Shown: positions 9,590 through 17,985, numbered from the stretch's first letter. The stretch: 64,000 nucleotides of DNA from Alcanivorax sp. (GCA_022565695.1 JAIUME010000012.1:24957-88956), one strand, 5' to 3'. Translations and numbers: made by a program. The notes: a model not told the origin generated them from the sequence alone.

Positions 9590-10345
9590 TCAATACCGAT
9601 GCCCAAACAACAACCGCGAAAGCAAAAACGTCAGCCCGATGCTCCCCAACAGCACCGCCTGACCGGTAGCCGAGGCCGCAGCGGCAATCGGTAGCAGATC
9701 GCCCAGGGTCGCCAGCGCACCCAGCAGCAGCAACATACCCAGCATCAGGCAAGCGGCGTCCAGGCGCCGTTCCCGCCGCAGCCCCCGCTTCAGCCCACGC
9801 AGCTCATCCAGAATCTCTTCCTGCAACAGCCGTTGGCGCCCCAGCTCATTGGCCAACTGGCCGACTTCTTCCGGCAGCCCTTGCAGCCGCGCCAGCCAGC
9901 CCGGGTCTTCCTTGCGTAACAGGGATAACAGGTCATTCAGGCGGACATGGTCATCAAGCCAGTTGCGCGTGACGCCCCAGAGGCTGAACTCGCTCACAGC
10001 CTCGCTGATCATGTGGATACGGTCTTCAGGGCCGAGGATGCGGACCTGGTCTTCTTCAGGCATGGGAGTGTTGGGGGCCAGCAACCACTGGAGCAGGGCG
10101 CCCATGGCGCCCCGCACCCGGATGTGCACGTAGCCTTCGTATTCCGGCAAGACCTCGATGCCATCTTCGTAGATCAACAGGTACAGGATGCTCATGGGAC
10201 GTTCGGTGCGGACCCGGATGGCCGTCCCGTGCAGCGCGCGCAGCCGTTCCGCGGCCTTTGGCTCGTGGGCCAGTGCCTGATTGATCAGGGTTTCCAGGGT
10301 GCCGTGCACCAGAAACCGGGTGATGGATGGCTGTTCCTGTTCCAT
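9590..10345 (-). CDS. UbiJ-like SCP2-domain protein with C-terminal membrane helices
   Basis: A 251-residue protein. The N-terminal half (about 10-110: LETLINQALAHEP, IRVRTERPMSILYLLI, VHIRVRGAMGALLQWLL) resembles the SCP2 sterol-carrier-like domain of UbiJ, an accessory factor of ubiquinone synthesis. A charged coiled-coil region follows (about 140-190). Unlike typical UbiJ it ends with two hydrophobic helices (about 195-245) and FGHRY. The ATG at 10345 is preferred; a TTG at 10369 extends it by eight residues. It is not beside ubiE/ubiB, so a lipid or quinone role is only inferred. It is divergent from the DUF445 gene. Confidence 0.6.
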   Translation of the reverse strand: MEQEQPSITRFLVHGTLETLINQALAHEPKAAERLRALHGTAIRVRTERPMSILYLLIYEDGIEVLPEYEGYVHIRVRGAMGALLQWLLAPNTPMPEEDQVRILGPEDRIHMISEAVSEFSLWGVTRNWLDDHVRLNDLLSLLRKEDPGWLARLQGLPEEVGQLANELGRQRLLQEEILDELRGLKRGLRRERRLDAACLMLGMLLLLGALATLGDLLPIAAAASATGQAVLLGSIGLTFLLSRLLFGHRY

Positions 10346-10434
10346 TGTGCTGATTCGTGTATCCCCCAAAAGGACATTCTACACACAGCCCGTCGGCTGA
10401 ACCCATAGACTACGCAAAATTACACGGTAATGCC

Positions 10435-10475
10435 TTACCTTCAGCCGCTAACTGGCTATACTAACCAATTGGTTA
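10435..10475 (+). promoter_or_regulatory. Promoter with palindromic operator before DUF445 gene
   Basis: TTACCT (10435-10440), 16-base spacer, TATACT (10457-10462) look like sigma70 boxes. Directly downstream is a perfect 14-base palindrome TAACCAATTGGTTA (10462-10475), placed where a repressor would block initiation. A further half site GGTGGTTAG lies at about 10495. The regulator is unknown. Confidence 0.55.
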
Positions 10476-10626
10476 CGCCACCCCGGTGGTTAGTCTGGGC
10501 CAATGTCCAGATCAGCTGCTGGCCGGTTGCATATTTTTGCCGGGGTCCGGAGCATTTTCTGCCTCGGGGGTCATACAAGAGCGTGAGGTGCGGCTGAATT
10601 CCTCGGGAAGGGGAGCTGTTTTATCT

Positions 10627-11847
10627 ATGCTGGAATCGCTGTTTTCGCACCCGGATTTCTGGAAGTACGTCAGTATTCCTTTCATCGCGGGCATGGTCGG
10701 TTGGGTTACCAACTGGATGGCCGTGCAAATGACGTTCTATCCACTTGAATTCATCGGCATCCGTCCTATCTTTGGCTGGCAGGGCATCATTCCGTCCAAA
10801 GCCGAGAAGATGTCCGGCATCCTGGTCGACCAGACCCTCTCCAAGATCGGCAGTATCGAAGAGTTCTTCCAGCAGATGGAGCCCGAGAAGATCTCGGCAC
10901 ATCTGACCCGGAGCATTCAGGGCCGTATTGAAGAATACACCGACGAAGTCATGACCGAGCGCAACGCCGTGCTGTGGGAGAATCTCCCGATGCTGGTGCG
11001 GCGTCGGGTCTACAGCCGTGCGCGCCGGGCAATCCCGGAGGTCATGGACAATGTTGTGGACGACATCAGCAAGCATGTGGAAGAGCTGGTGGACCTCAAG
11101 CACATGATCAGTTCCCAGATGCGCGAGGACAAGGCGCTGATGGTGAAGATGTTCCGTGAGGTGGGTGATCCCGAGTTCCGCTTCGTCATCAACTCCGGCA
11201 TCTATTTCGGCTTCCTGTTTGGGCTGTGCCAGATTCCCATATTCATCTATTTCCCCGGTAACTGGGTCATGCCGTTGTTCGGCTTCCTGGTCGGCGTGGC
11301 CACCAACTGGGTGGCATTGAACGTGATTTTCCGGCCGCTCAATCCCGTGCGAGTGGGGCCATTCAGAATTCAGGGGTTGTTCCTCAAGCGCCAGAAAGAC
11401 GTGGCAGAGAGCTTCGCACGGCTGACCACTACCGAAGTAGTGACCCTGCGCAACATCATGTACCAGGTCATCAACGGGCCACGGGCTGATCGCACCAAAG
11501 CACTGATCAAACGGCACATGCGCCCACTGCTGGAAGGCGGTGTAGTGCGCACAGCGGCCCAGTTAACCGTAGGCCCCGGCGGCTATGCCGACCTGAAGAA
11601 AGCCGTGGAAGAGAAAGCGGTTGACCTGGCGGTGCTGCCCTTCGAAGACCCGACCTTCAACCGCGAACGCGGCGCCATCGTCGAGCGCATCATGCGCGAG
11701 CGCATGGAAGAGCTGTCCTCCGAAGAGTTCCAGGCACTCCTGCGGCCCGCGTTCCAGGAAGACGAATGGATTCTGATCATGGTGGGCGGCGCGCTGGGCA
11801 TGGTGGCGGGCTTCATTCAACTGTTCCTGATATTCGGCGTCAGCTGA
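10627..11847 (+). CDS. DUF445-family inner-membrane protein
   Basis: A 406-residue membrane protein. The N terminus (about 8-40: FWKYVSIPFIAGMVGWVTNWMAVQMTFYP) and a central hydrophobic region (about 190-250: YFGFLFGLCQIPIFIYFPGNW, FGFLVGVATNWVALNVIF) carry the repeated GWVTNW/VATNWVALN motif typical of the DUF445 family. A last helix closes the chain (MVGGALGMVAGFIQLFLIF). Between them are long charged helices. The biochemical function is not established to my knowledge. The start ATG 10627 follows GGGGAG by eleven bases; the frame open to 10486 lacks family similarity. The next small gene starts one base after the stop. Confidence 0.85.
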   Translation: MLESLFSHPDFWKYVSIPFIAGMVGWVTNWMAVQMTFYPLEFIGIRPIFGWQGIIPSKAEKMSGILVDQTLSKIGSIEEFFQQMEPEKISAHLTRSIQGRIEEYTDEVMTERNAVLWENLPMLVRRRVYSRARRAIPEVMDNVVDDISKHVEELVDLKHMISSQMREDKALMVKMFREVGDPEFRFVINSGIYFGFLFGLCQIPIFIYFPGNWVMPLFGFLVGVATNWVALNVIFRPLNPVRVGPFRIQGLFLKRQKDVAESFARLTTTEVVTLRNIMYQVINGPRADRTKALIKRHMRPLLEGGVVRTAAQLTVGPGGYADLKKAVEEKAVDLAVLPFEDPTFNRERGAIVERIMRERMEELSSEEFQALLRPAFQEDEWILIMVGGALGMVAGFIQLFLIFGVS

Positions 11848-11848
11848 G

Positions 11849-12154
11849 ATGGACGCCTCACCGGACATGGTCCAGACCATCGAGGTCACCACAATGACCC
11901 TGTTCTGGCTGCTGACCGGCGCGGCGCTGGTGTCCTCCGCCATCACATTGCTGGTGGTGTTCCTGGTGGTGCATTTCCATGTCGCCCCGCAACTGGAGGA
12001 ACGCGTGGAACTGCGTTTGCAGCAAGGCGCCGCGGATCTGGAAGATCGCCTGCGCCGGCGCGTGCTGGGGCTGGTGACCGGCGGCAAGGCGGTCAAGGAC
12101 CTGGCCCGGGGCATGGGGCTGTTTTCATCACGGCCACCCCCCGACGATCTTTGA
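11849..12154 (+). CDS. Small single-pass membrane protein, unknown function
   Basis: A 101-residue protein with one transmembrane helix (about 15-45: LFWLLTGAALVSSAITLLVV), then FHVAPQLEERVELRLQ and a charged amphipathic helix, ending in GMGLFSSRPPPDDL. It starts one base after the DUF445 gene, so it is almost certainly in the same operon. It resembles the protein at 9159-9476 in layout. No family recognised. Confidence 0.7.
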   Translation: MDASPDMVQTIEVTTMTLFWLLTGAALVSSAITLLVVFLVVHFHVAPQLEERVELRLQQGAADLEDRLRRRVLGLVTGGKAVKDLARGMGLFSSRPPPDDL

Positions 12155-12343
12155 AGTAAAAAACATCCCTCGATGTAAGATTGTTCGACAGAATGTCCCT
12201 CTCCCTCCGCCTCTCTCCCCGTACACTACGCACATATTGAATTGCGCTGATCCACTGTTGTTGTTTGTTTTGATTTGCCTTGGGTCACTGACCCCGCATC
12301 CGCACTGCATTGGCTTGTGGAATCCTCATCTCGGAGATAGTTC

Positions 12344-12808
12344 ATGCCTGACAGCAAGACGCCCGACCACAAGCAGAACGACGATGCGCAGAAAGAGGAC
12401 AAGCTGAAGTCCATTCGACTCAGCGGTGGTTCCCTGGATCTGCGCAAGTACACGAACCAGATATGGCTGGCCGGCCTGGGTGCTTTCGCCAAGGCGGAAG
12501 AAGAAGGCAGCCGGTTTTTCGACACGCTGGTGGACACCGGCCGTGATCTCGAATCCAAGACCCGTGACAAGTCCGAGTCGCGCGTGGAGGAGATCAAGGA
12601 GAAGGTCCGGCACCGCACTGGCGAGACGATGGACAAGATGGAAAAGGCGTTTGACGAGCGGCTGAACAAAGCCCTGTCGCGCCTCGGTATTCCCAACAAG
12701 CGCGAAGTAGAAGCGCTTCAAAGGCGGGTGCACGAACTGACCGCCGCACTGGATGAAATGTCCAGTTCCGAGCCCGGCAAGAAGAAGCAGGGCAAGGAAA
12801 AAGGGTAA
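12344..12808 (+). CDS. Phasin-family (PHA granule-associated) protein
   Basis: A 154-residue, highly charged helical protein. RKYTNQIWLAGLGAFAKAEEEGSRFFDTLVDTGRD (about 34-68) is the hallmark of PhaF/PhaI-type phasins, which coat polyhydroxyalkanoate granules; a heptad-rich tail (about 110-140) suits oligomerisation and the C terminus is Lys-rich. CGGAGATAG precedes the ATG. No PHA synthase lies in the window, so the partner is elsewhere. In hydrocarbon-degrading marine bacteria such proteins may also attend wax-ester or other lipid stores (inference). It is followed by a good terminator. Confidence 0.85.
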   Translation: MPDSKTPDHKQNDDAQKEDKLKSIRLSGGSLDLRKYTNQIWLAGLGAFAKAEEEGSRFFDTLVDTGRDLESKTRDKSESRVEEIKEKVRHRTGETMDKMEKAFDERLNKALSRLGIPNKREVEALQRRVHELTAALDEMSSSEPGKKKQGKEKG

Positions 12809-12852
12809 CGATGTTGTAGCGCACACCGCTATCCCCTTAGTGGTGTATTTAC

Positions 12853-12883
12853 GGGCCTCAATCCCCTTGAGGCCCTTTTTTTT
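12853..12883 (+). terminator. Intrinsic terminator after phasin gene
   Basis: GGGCCTCA (12853-12860) pairs with TGAGGCCC (12868-12875), loop ATCCCCT, followed by eight T residues. Confidence 0.9.
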
Positions 12884-13045
12884 GCCTGATTTATCCCCTT
12901 GCTGTTCACTGAAGCGGTGGCCCGTTTATGGTGCGAGCGCCTGCGCGGCCGTGCCCGCGAAGTGGGCCCGGCGCCGTTTGTGACGGTGATGTCATCTTGC
13001 GATCAAAAAAACGTCAAGAGGTGGAGGGGGCCCAAGTGATGGTAG

Positions 13046-13357
13046 TTCCACGGAATTGTCCGAGACTTTTCAACAAAGTTATCCACAGATTCTGTGGACA
13101 AAAAAGGGCCCCATTCGGGTGCCCGGATGGTATTTGTACACAACAGGGTGGCGTCGAATTTTGCCTCCGAGTTTAGTGCGTCCTCCTAATGCTTTGTGTG
13201 CGAAATATAGTCTAACCAAATGAATTATATGAAAATTATACAGCGATAGATCAAAGTGTCACCAAAGGTGACACCTGTCGGTGACAGTGAAGGTAACGTT
13301 AGGGCAGAACTGTCCACGGAATTATCCACAGGCTGGCGTCCCGATGTTTTATGCACA
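13046..13357. other. Cluster of DnaA boxes around an AT-rich core (origin-like, datA-like or DARS-like site)
   Basis: Sites matching or close to TTATNCACA: TTATCCACA 13079-13087, its variant TTGTCCACA on the minus strand 13093-13101, TTGTACACA 13134-13142, TTATCCACA 13322-13330, TTATGCACA 13349-13357. Between them 13200-13255 is AT-rich. A perfect hairpin GTGTCACC-AAA-GGTGACAC (13256-13274) is followed by further GGTGACA and GGTAAC repeats. The 15-mer TCCACGGAATTRTCC occurs at 13047-13061 and 13313-13327, bracketing the core. Neighbouring gene orientation does not fit a bidirectional origin, so a DnaA-titrating or DnaA-regulating locus is an alternative. Confidence 0.6.
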
Positions 13358-13472
13358 GCAAGAGTGCGCTGCCCGGGGGTACAGAAACAACTACAAGCCA
13401 CTGGAACAAAAGAGGTTCATCTCGAATTGGGGCGGCTGGGGTTCTCGGGCAGTGGGTTACCCTCCAGTGAGA

Positions 13473-13663
13473 GGCGGTGAGGCGGGGTACGCCTTTCCGG
13501 GACCGCTCAAGCCCCTTCGGGACCGGCCCGCCATCGCAGATGGCGGGCGTTCGGCTGCGCGCAAAGCGGTGCTTTGCAAGACGCTTGCCTCACCCCTGGG
13601 CGCTCGCGCTTTGGCCATCCATGGCCAAAGAGGCCCCTCCAAGGCGTACCCCGCCTCACCGCC
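13473..13663. repeat. 191-base multi-hairpin palindromic element
   Basis: Perfect 23-base inverted ends (13473-13495 and 13641-13663) enclose three further perfect hairpins: 13526-13548 (10-bp stem, loop GCA), 13561-13577 (7-bp stem, loop GGT) and 13609-13630 (10-bp stem, loop CC). CGGGACCG is directly repeated at about 13498 and 13518. The result is a cloverleaf-like fold on either strand. It could be a composite REP/BIME, a non-autonomous mobile element or a structured RNA. Confidence 0.75.
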
Positions 13664-13754
13664 GGAGCGAGATTCTGGTTTCAGTGGGTATCGAATTTTC
13701 CGTAAGAACCAAACCAGCGGTTGGCTGAGTGTTCTTGATTACTCTGAACGTGAC

Positions 13755-13870
13755 GGCCCACGGGGGCGGGGACTGCCTTTCAGGACTGTGTGAGACAAGG
13801 ATGTCGAACACAAGCCCCCAGGGATGGGTTTACGGCGGGTCCTGAAAGGCAGTCCCCGCCCCCGTGGGCC
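13755..13870. repeat. 116-base dispersed element with 32-base inverted ends, copy A
   Basis: Left end 13755-13786 and right end 13839-13870 are perfect 32-base inverted repeats starting GGCCCACGGGGGCGGGGACT. The 52-base centre is asymmetric and contains GAGACAAGGATGTCGAACAC. A second copy in opposite orientation begins at 63893. Similarity of about 22 of 29 bases continues beyond the right end (13871-13899), so the true unit is probably longer than the inverted ends. No coding capacity: MITE-like. Confidence 0.85.
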
Positions 13871-13937
13871 ATGACCTCCGAACAGCAAAGAATGGCAAGC
13901 ACCGGCCGCCGCCACCCGGCACACCGCGAGGAGCAAC

Positions 13938-13963
13938 AAAAAAGGGCCTCCGAAGAGGCCCTC
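13938..13963 (-). terminator. Intrinsic terminator of atuH
   Basis: Read on the minus strand, GGGCCTC/GAGGCCC (loop TTCG) is followed by six T residues (AAAAAA at 13938-13943 on the plus strand). Confidence 0.85.
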
Positions 13964-13982
13964 TGGTACTGCTCAGGGTGGA

Positions 13983-15818
13983 TCAGAAGCGGTACTGGCC
14001 GCCATCGATGCCCTGCTGGATCTCAGCCGTGAGGCGCTGGTAGCAGCTCTCACCCGGCAGCAGCACGTACACCGGGTCGCTGTGGGCGCCCAGATCGTAC
14101 TTTTCTTCCTTCAGCTTGTTCTTCTGGTGCTTGAAGGTGCCTGTCGTGTCCACCGGGTGGTTGGCGATACGCAGGAAGACCGGGATCGCATAGTGCGGCA
14201 GCTCGCGCTGCAGGTAAGCACACAGGCCCTTGTAATCGAAGGCTTCGAAGTCGTCGTTGTTCAGACGAATCTCGGCCATACCGGCACGGCCGTTGGTGTT
14301 GGGGATCTCGACACCATAGACCACGGTTTCGACGATGCCTTCGGCGCCATCCAGGATTTGCTCGACCTCGGTGGTGGAGACGTTCTCGCCTTTCCAGCGG
14401 AAAGTGTCCCCCAGACGGTCCACGAACTGGGCATGCTTGAAGCCGATATCCCGCATCATGTCGCCAGTGTCGAAGTAGGCGTCGCCCTTGGCGAAGACGT
14501 TGCGCAGGATGGACTTCTCGGTCTTGGCCTTGTCGGTGTAGCCGTCGAACGGGGTCTTGTCGGTGATCTCGCCGATCAGCAGGCCGGGCTCGCCCTTGTC
14601 AGCCTTGATCATGAAGCCGTCGCTGCCGCGTACTGGCTCTTCCTTCTCCTTGTCGTACTTGACGATGGCGTAGCTGACCGGGGAGAAGCCGACGGTGTTG
14701 TCGAAGTTGAAGATGTTGGTAAACGCCACGTTGCCTTCCGAGGAGGCATACAGCTCCACGACGCGCTCGATGTCGAAGCGGGCCTTGAAAGCTTTCCAGA
14801 TGCTTGGACGCAAGCCGTTGCCGACGATGACGTGGACCTTGTTGTCCTTGTCATTGGGGCGGGCGGGTTGTTCGTGCAGGTAACGGCACAGCTCGCCGAC
14901 GTAGGCGAAGGCGGTGCACTCGTACTTGCGCACGTCATCCCAGAAGCGGCTGGCAGAGAATTTGCGTGTCAGCACCAGGCCAGCACCGGCCGCGATGGCG
15001 GATGCCCAGCTGATCACCATGCCGGTGGCGTGGTAGAAGGGCAGGGTGGAGTACATGCGGTCGTCTTTCTTGAGGCGCACGGCGGCGAAACCAAAGGCGC
15101 CGTAGGCTTTTTCCCAGCGGCCGTTGTTGAAGACTACGGCTTTCGGCAGGCCGGTGGTGCCGGAGGTGTAGATGTAGAACAGCGGGTCGTTGAGGAAGAT
15201 CTTGCTGGCTTGCTCCGGGTTCTCGGAGGAGCAGTCGCGGATCACTTCGGCCAGGTTCTTGTACCCTTCCGGTACGCTGCCGGTATCTTCCAGGGTGTCC
15301 TGGTCTGCCCAGCAGTAGAAGCGGTCAGCTCCCAGCTCCAGTTGATCGCGCACTTCGGCGATGGCATCGGTCAGCTCTGCGCCGATCACGGCAGCTTTGG
15401 GCTTGACCAGGTTGAAGCTGTGTACCAGTACCTTGCCGCGCTGGGAGGTATTGATCAGGGCGGAACAGACGCCGATCTTGGCGGCGCCGACAACGGTCGC
15501 CAGCAGCTCGGGGCGGTTCTCGACATCGACGGCAATGCTGTCGCCTTTCTTCAGGCCGATGGAAGACAGGTAGTCGGCAATACGGTTGGCCCAGGCATTG
15601 AACTGGCGGTAGGTGAGTTGTGTGTCCTGGTAGATCAGGGCAACGCCGTTGGGGTTCATTTCGGTGGCGGTCTGGATTGCCAGCCCGAGGCCCAGGGGGC
15701 GAGTGGTATCGGACAATTTGCCGTATTTGGAGCCCTTGACGATACCTGGCAGGTTAGCGAATACCGTCGGCAGCTTGCTCAGCAGCTTGGGCAACGTAAT
15801 GACGTCGGCGTTGCTCAT
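13983..15818 (-). CDS. atuH: Long/very-long-chain acyl-CoA synthetase, AtuH-like
   Basis: A 611-residue adenylate-forming enzyme that activates carboxylic acids to acyl-CoA. It shows the AMP-binding P-loop YIYTSGTTGLPKA (about 213-225), a YASSEGNVAFTN motif, the hinge DTGDMMRDIGFKHAQFVDRLGDTFRWKGENVST and a C-terminal domain; overall it resembles the FATP/FadD6 type. In the Pseudomonas atu cluster a homologous gene (atuH) lies at the distal end. It is separated from atuF by 181 bases, so it may also have its own promoter. The substrate could be terpenoid acids or very long fatty acids. GGAG lies seven bases before ATG 15818. Confidence 0.85.
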   Translation of the reverse strand: MSNADVITLPKLLSKLPTVFANLPGIVKGSKYGKLSDTTRPLGLGLAIQTATEMNPNGVALIYQDTQLTYRQFNAWANRIADYLSSIGLKKGDSIAVDVENRPELLATVVGAAKIGVCSALINTSQRGKVLVHSFNLVKPKAAVIGAELTDAIAEVRDQLELGADRFYCWADQDTLEDTGSVPEGYKNLAEVIRDCSSENPEQASKIFLNDPLFYIYTSGTTGLPKAVVFNNGRWEKAYGAFGFAAVRLKKDDRMYSTLPFYHATGMVISWASAIAAGAGLVLTRKFSASRFWDDVRKYECTAFAYVGELCRYLHEQPARPNDKDNKVHVIVGNGLRPSIWKAFKARFDIERVVELYASSEGNVAFTNIFNFDNTVGFSPVSYAIVKYDKEKEEPVRGSDGFMIKADKGEPGLLIGEITDKTPFDGYTDKAKTEKSILRNVFAKGDAYFDTGDMMRDIGFKHAQFVDRLGDTFRWKGENVSTTEVEQILDGAEGIVETVVYGVEIPNTNGRAGMAEIRLNNDDFEAFDYKGLCAYLQRELPHYAIPVFLRIANHPVDTTGTFKHQKNKLKEEKYDLGAHSDPVYVLLPGESCYQRLTAEIQQGIDGGQYRF

Positions 15819-15999
15819 GAATATCTCCGTTTATTGTCTGTGCGATTGTCTGTACGTCGGGCCAGGGGCTTTTCTCGCTCGGACGCAGTGTCTTGCATTT
15901 CGGGAAATCGGGCCCGCAATGCCTGCTGGGAGCAGGCGCGGGCCAAGCATGTACAAGGTTCAGTACCTTACCCGGCAGGCTCGTGCAGAGCAAGCTGGC

Positions 16000-17985
16000 T
16001 CAGGCTTCCGGGGCGTCCGGGGTAATGGAAAGCAGGATCTGTTTACCCTTTACCTGATCTCCGTTACGCACTGTCACGGACGCCACGACGCCGTCCACAT
16101 CAGACTTCAGACTGTGCTCTATTTTCATGGCCTCGAGCAACACCATGACTTGACCTTTACTCACCCTGTCGCCTTCTGTGCAGCGTACCTCGAGTACGGC
16201 GCCATCCATGGGCGCCCGGATCTGGCCTGTGCCAGCGCCGGCCGTGGTGGCGGGTGGGGCGTGGGTCTCGTCGCTGATGCTGAACACGTGTCCTGCATCA
16301 TCCAGCCACAATTGCTGACCGTCCTGATACCAGGCCGGTTGGCGGAGTACGCCATCCACTTCAATGCTGTGCCCGTGGGCATCAAGGCGCACGCTGTGTT
16401 GCTGGTCGCCGACGGTGATGTCGAGCGTGCCTTTGCCTGCGGCCCCGGCAGTGAGCGATACGGTTTGTCGGGTATCGCCCTGCTGCAGGACCAGGTGCTG
16501 TGTGTGGGGGCCGCTGTTGCGCCAGTGTTGGATGTTCTGTTCGCCGGTGGGCTGACTGCTCAGTATGGCGGCGGCCATGGCCCAGTGATGGCTTTGCGGC
16601 GCCAGTGCATGCATGCCGGCATCATCGGCGAAATCGGCGCCGATGAAGGCGGTCGTAGCATCGCCGGCGGCAAAGACCGGGTGGCGCAGGATGGCGGCCA
16701 GGAAGCGCCGGTTGTCGGTGACACCGAACAGGCGGGTGTCTTCCACGGCGCGGATCAGGCGTCTGCGGGCGTCTTCGCGGGTATCGCCCCAGGCAATGAT
16801 CTTGGCCAGCATGGGGTCATAGTGGCTGCCGACGCGATAGCCGGCGCGCAGGCCATGGTCGATCCGCACGCCTTCGCCGCAGGCGGGCTGCCAGGCCAGC
16901 ACCGGGCCTGTCTGTGGCAGAAAGCCAGCGGCCGGGTCTTCGGCGTAGAGGCGCACTTCCATGGCGTGGCCGGTGAGTTGCAGTTGCTCCTGGGTCAGCG
17001 GCAGTGCTTCGCCGCGTGCGACGCGAATCTGCCAGGCGACCAGATCCTGGCCGGTGATCAGTTCGGTGACCGGGTGCTCCACTTGCAGGCGGGTGTTCAT
17101 TTCAAGAAAGAAGAAGTCACCCTGGTCATCGAGCAGGAATTCCACGGTGCCGGCGCCGACGTACTGGCAGGCTCGGGCGGCCTGGACAGCAGCCTCGCCC
17201 ATACGGGCGCGCAGGGCAGGGTCGACGGCAGGTGAGGGGGCTTCTTCCACGACTTTCTGGTGGCGTCGTTGCACCGAGCAGTCGCGCTCGCCGAGGTGGA
17301 TGACGTTACCGTGGGTGTCGCCGAAGACCTGGATTTCCACGTGGCGGGGGCGCATCACGGCGCGCTCGAGAATCAGCTCGTCGCTGCCGAAGGCGTTTTT
17401 CGCCTCGGAGCGGGCGCTGCGCAGCTGCTCGGGAATCTCGCTGGCATCGGTCACCACGCGCATGCCGCGACCGCCGCCGCCGGCGGATGCCTTGATCATC
17501 AGGGGCAGGCCGATGCGTTGCGCCTCGTTCAGCAGGCGCTCGTCACTCTGTTCTTCGCCTTCGTAGCCGGGGATGCAGGGAACGCCTGCGTCCTGCATGG
17601 CAATCTTGGACAGCCGTTTGGAGCCCATCAGATGGATGGCGTCCACCGGCGGGCCGATGAAGACAATGCCCGCGGCCTCGCAGGCCCGGGCGAACTCGGC
17701 GTTCTCGGACATGAAGCCATAGCCGGGATGCACGGCGTTGGCACCGGTGCGCTGCGCGGCGTCGAGTATGGCGGCCATATTGAGGTAGGACTGGCTGGCC
17801 GTGGCTTCGCCGATACAGACCGCTTCGTCGGCGAGCTGCACGTGCAGGGCGTCGCGGTCGGCATCGGAAAATACGGCCACGGTGCGATAACCCATGTCCC
17901 GGGCGGTACGGATGACCCGGCAGGCGATTTCGCCACGGTTGGCGATGAGTATCTTGTCGAAAGAGGTCGGTGCGCTTGCGCTCAT
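16000..17985 (-). CDS. atuF: Geranyl-CoA carboxylase biotin-containing alpha subunit, AtuF-like
   Basis: A 661-residue biotin carboxylase with biotin carrier. Visible are the N-terminal ANRGEIACRVIRTARDMG, the ATP-grasp segments KASAGGGGRGMRVV and LERDCS-like GERDCSVQRRHQKVVEEAPS, the EMNTRLQVEHPVTE active-site loop and the C-terminal biotinylation site EAMKIEH with Lys at about 621. Together with AtuC it would carboxylate cis-geranyl-CoA. By sequence alone 3-methylcrotonyl-CoA or propionyl-CoA carboxylase is possible, but the gene order atuA-F supports the geranyl role. It starts 35 bases after atuE. Confidence 0.88.
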   Translation of the reverse strand: MSASAPTSFDKILIANRGEIACRVIRTARDMGYRTVAVFSDADRDALHVQLADEAVCIGEATASQSYLNMAAILDAAQRTGANAVHPGYGFMSENAEFARACEAAGIVFIGPPVDAIHLMGSKRLSKIAMQDAGVPCIPGYEGEEQSDERLLNEAQRIGLPLMIKASAGGGGRGMRVVTDASEIPEQLRSARSEAKNAFGSDELILERAVMRPRHVEIQVFGDTHGNVIHLGERDCSVQRRHQKVVEEAPSPAVDPALRARMGEAAVQAARACQYVGAGTVEFLLDDQGDFFFLEMNTRLQVEHPVTELITGQDLVAWQIRVARGEALPLTQEQLQLTGHAMEVRLYAEDPAAGFLPQTGPVLAWQPACGEGVRIDHGLRAGYRVGSHYDPMLAKIIAWGDTREDARRRLIRAVEDTRLFGVTDNRRFLAAILRHPVFAAGDATTAFIGADFADDAGMHALAPQSHHWAMAAAILSSQPTGEQNIQHWRNSGPHTQHLVLQQGDTRQTVSLTAGAAGKGTLDITVGDQQHSVRLDAHGHSIEVDGVLRQPAWYQDGQQLWLDDAGHVFSISDETHAPPATTAGAGTGQIRAPMDGAVLEVRCTEGDRVSKGQVMVLLEAMKIEHSLKSDVDGVVASVTVRNGDQVKGKQILLSITPDAPEA

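Larger units (their letters stand above)
12884..13982. other. Gene-free 1.1 kb region rich in DnaA boxes and palindromes
   Basis: Between the phasin terminator and the atuH end I find no believable gene. The region holds in order a DnaA-box cluster with an AT-rich core (13046-13357), a 191-base multi-hairpin palindrome (13473-13663), a 116-base element with 32-base inverted ends (13755-13870), and the terminator of atuH (13938-13963). Each is listed separately. A 170-codon frame at 13281-13793 runs through all of them and reads as repeat-derived sequence. Confidence 0.75.

Noticed and set aside
12928..13176. Frames of 76-82 codons after the phasin terminator
   Set aside because: Low-complexity composition, no ribosome binding site, overlap with DnaA boxes.
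13046..13357. Firm call of the chromosomal origin
   Set aside because: DnaA boxes and an AT-rich core are there, but flanking gene orientation suggests one fork direction and dnaA is not in the window. Kept as an origin-like or DnaA-regulating site.
13281..13793. 170-codon frame through the repeat region
   Set aside because: It runs across the DnaA-box cluster, the 191-base palindrome and the start of the dispersed element. No Shine-Dalgarno and no protein-like composition.
14082..16025. Long plus-strand open frame of 647 codons opposite atuH
   Set aside because: It is exactly antisense to a clear acyl-CoA synthetase gene and arises from high GC at third codon positions. Similar long antisense frames occur opposite pheT, topA, atuF and rlmL.
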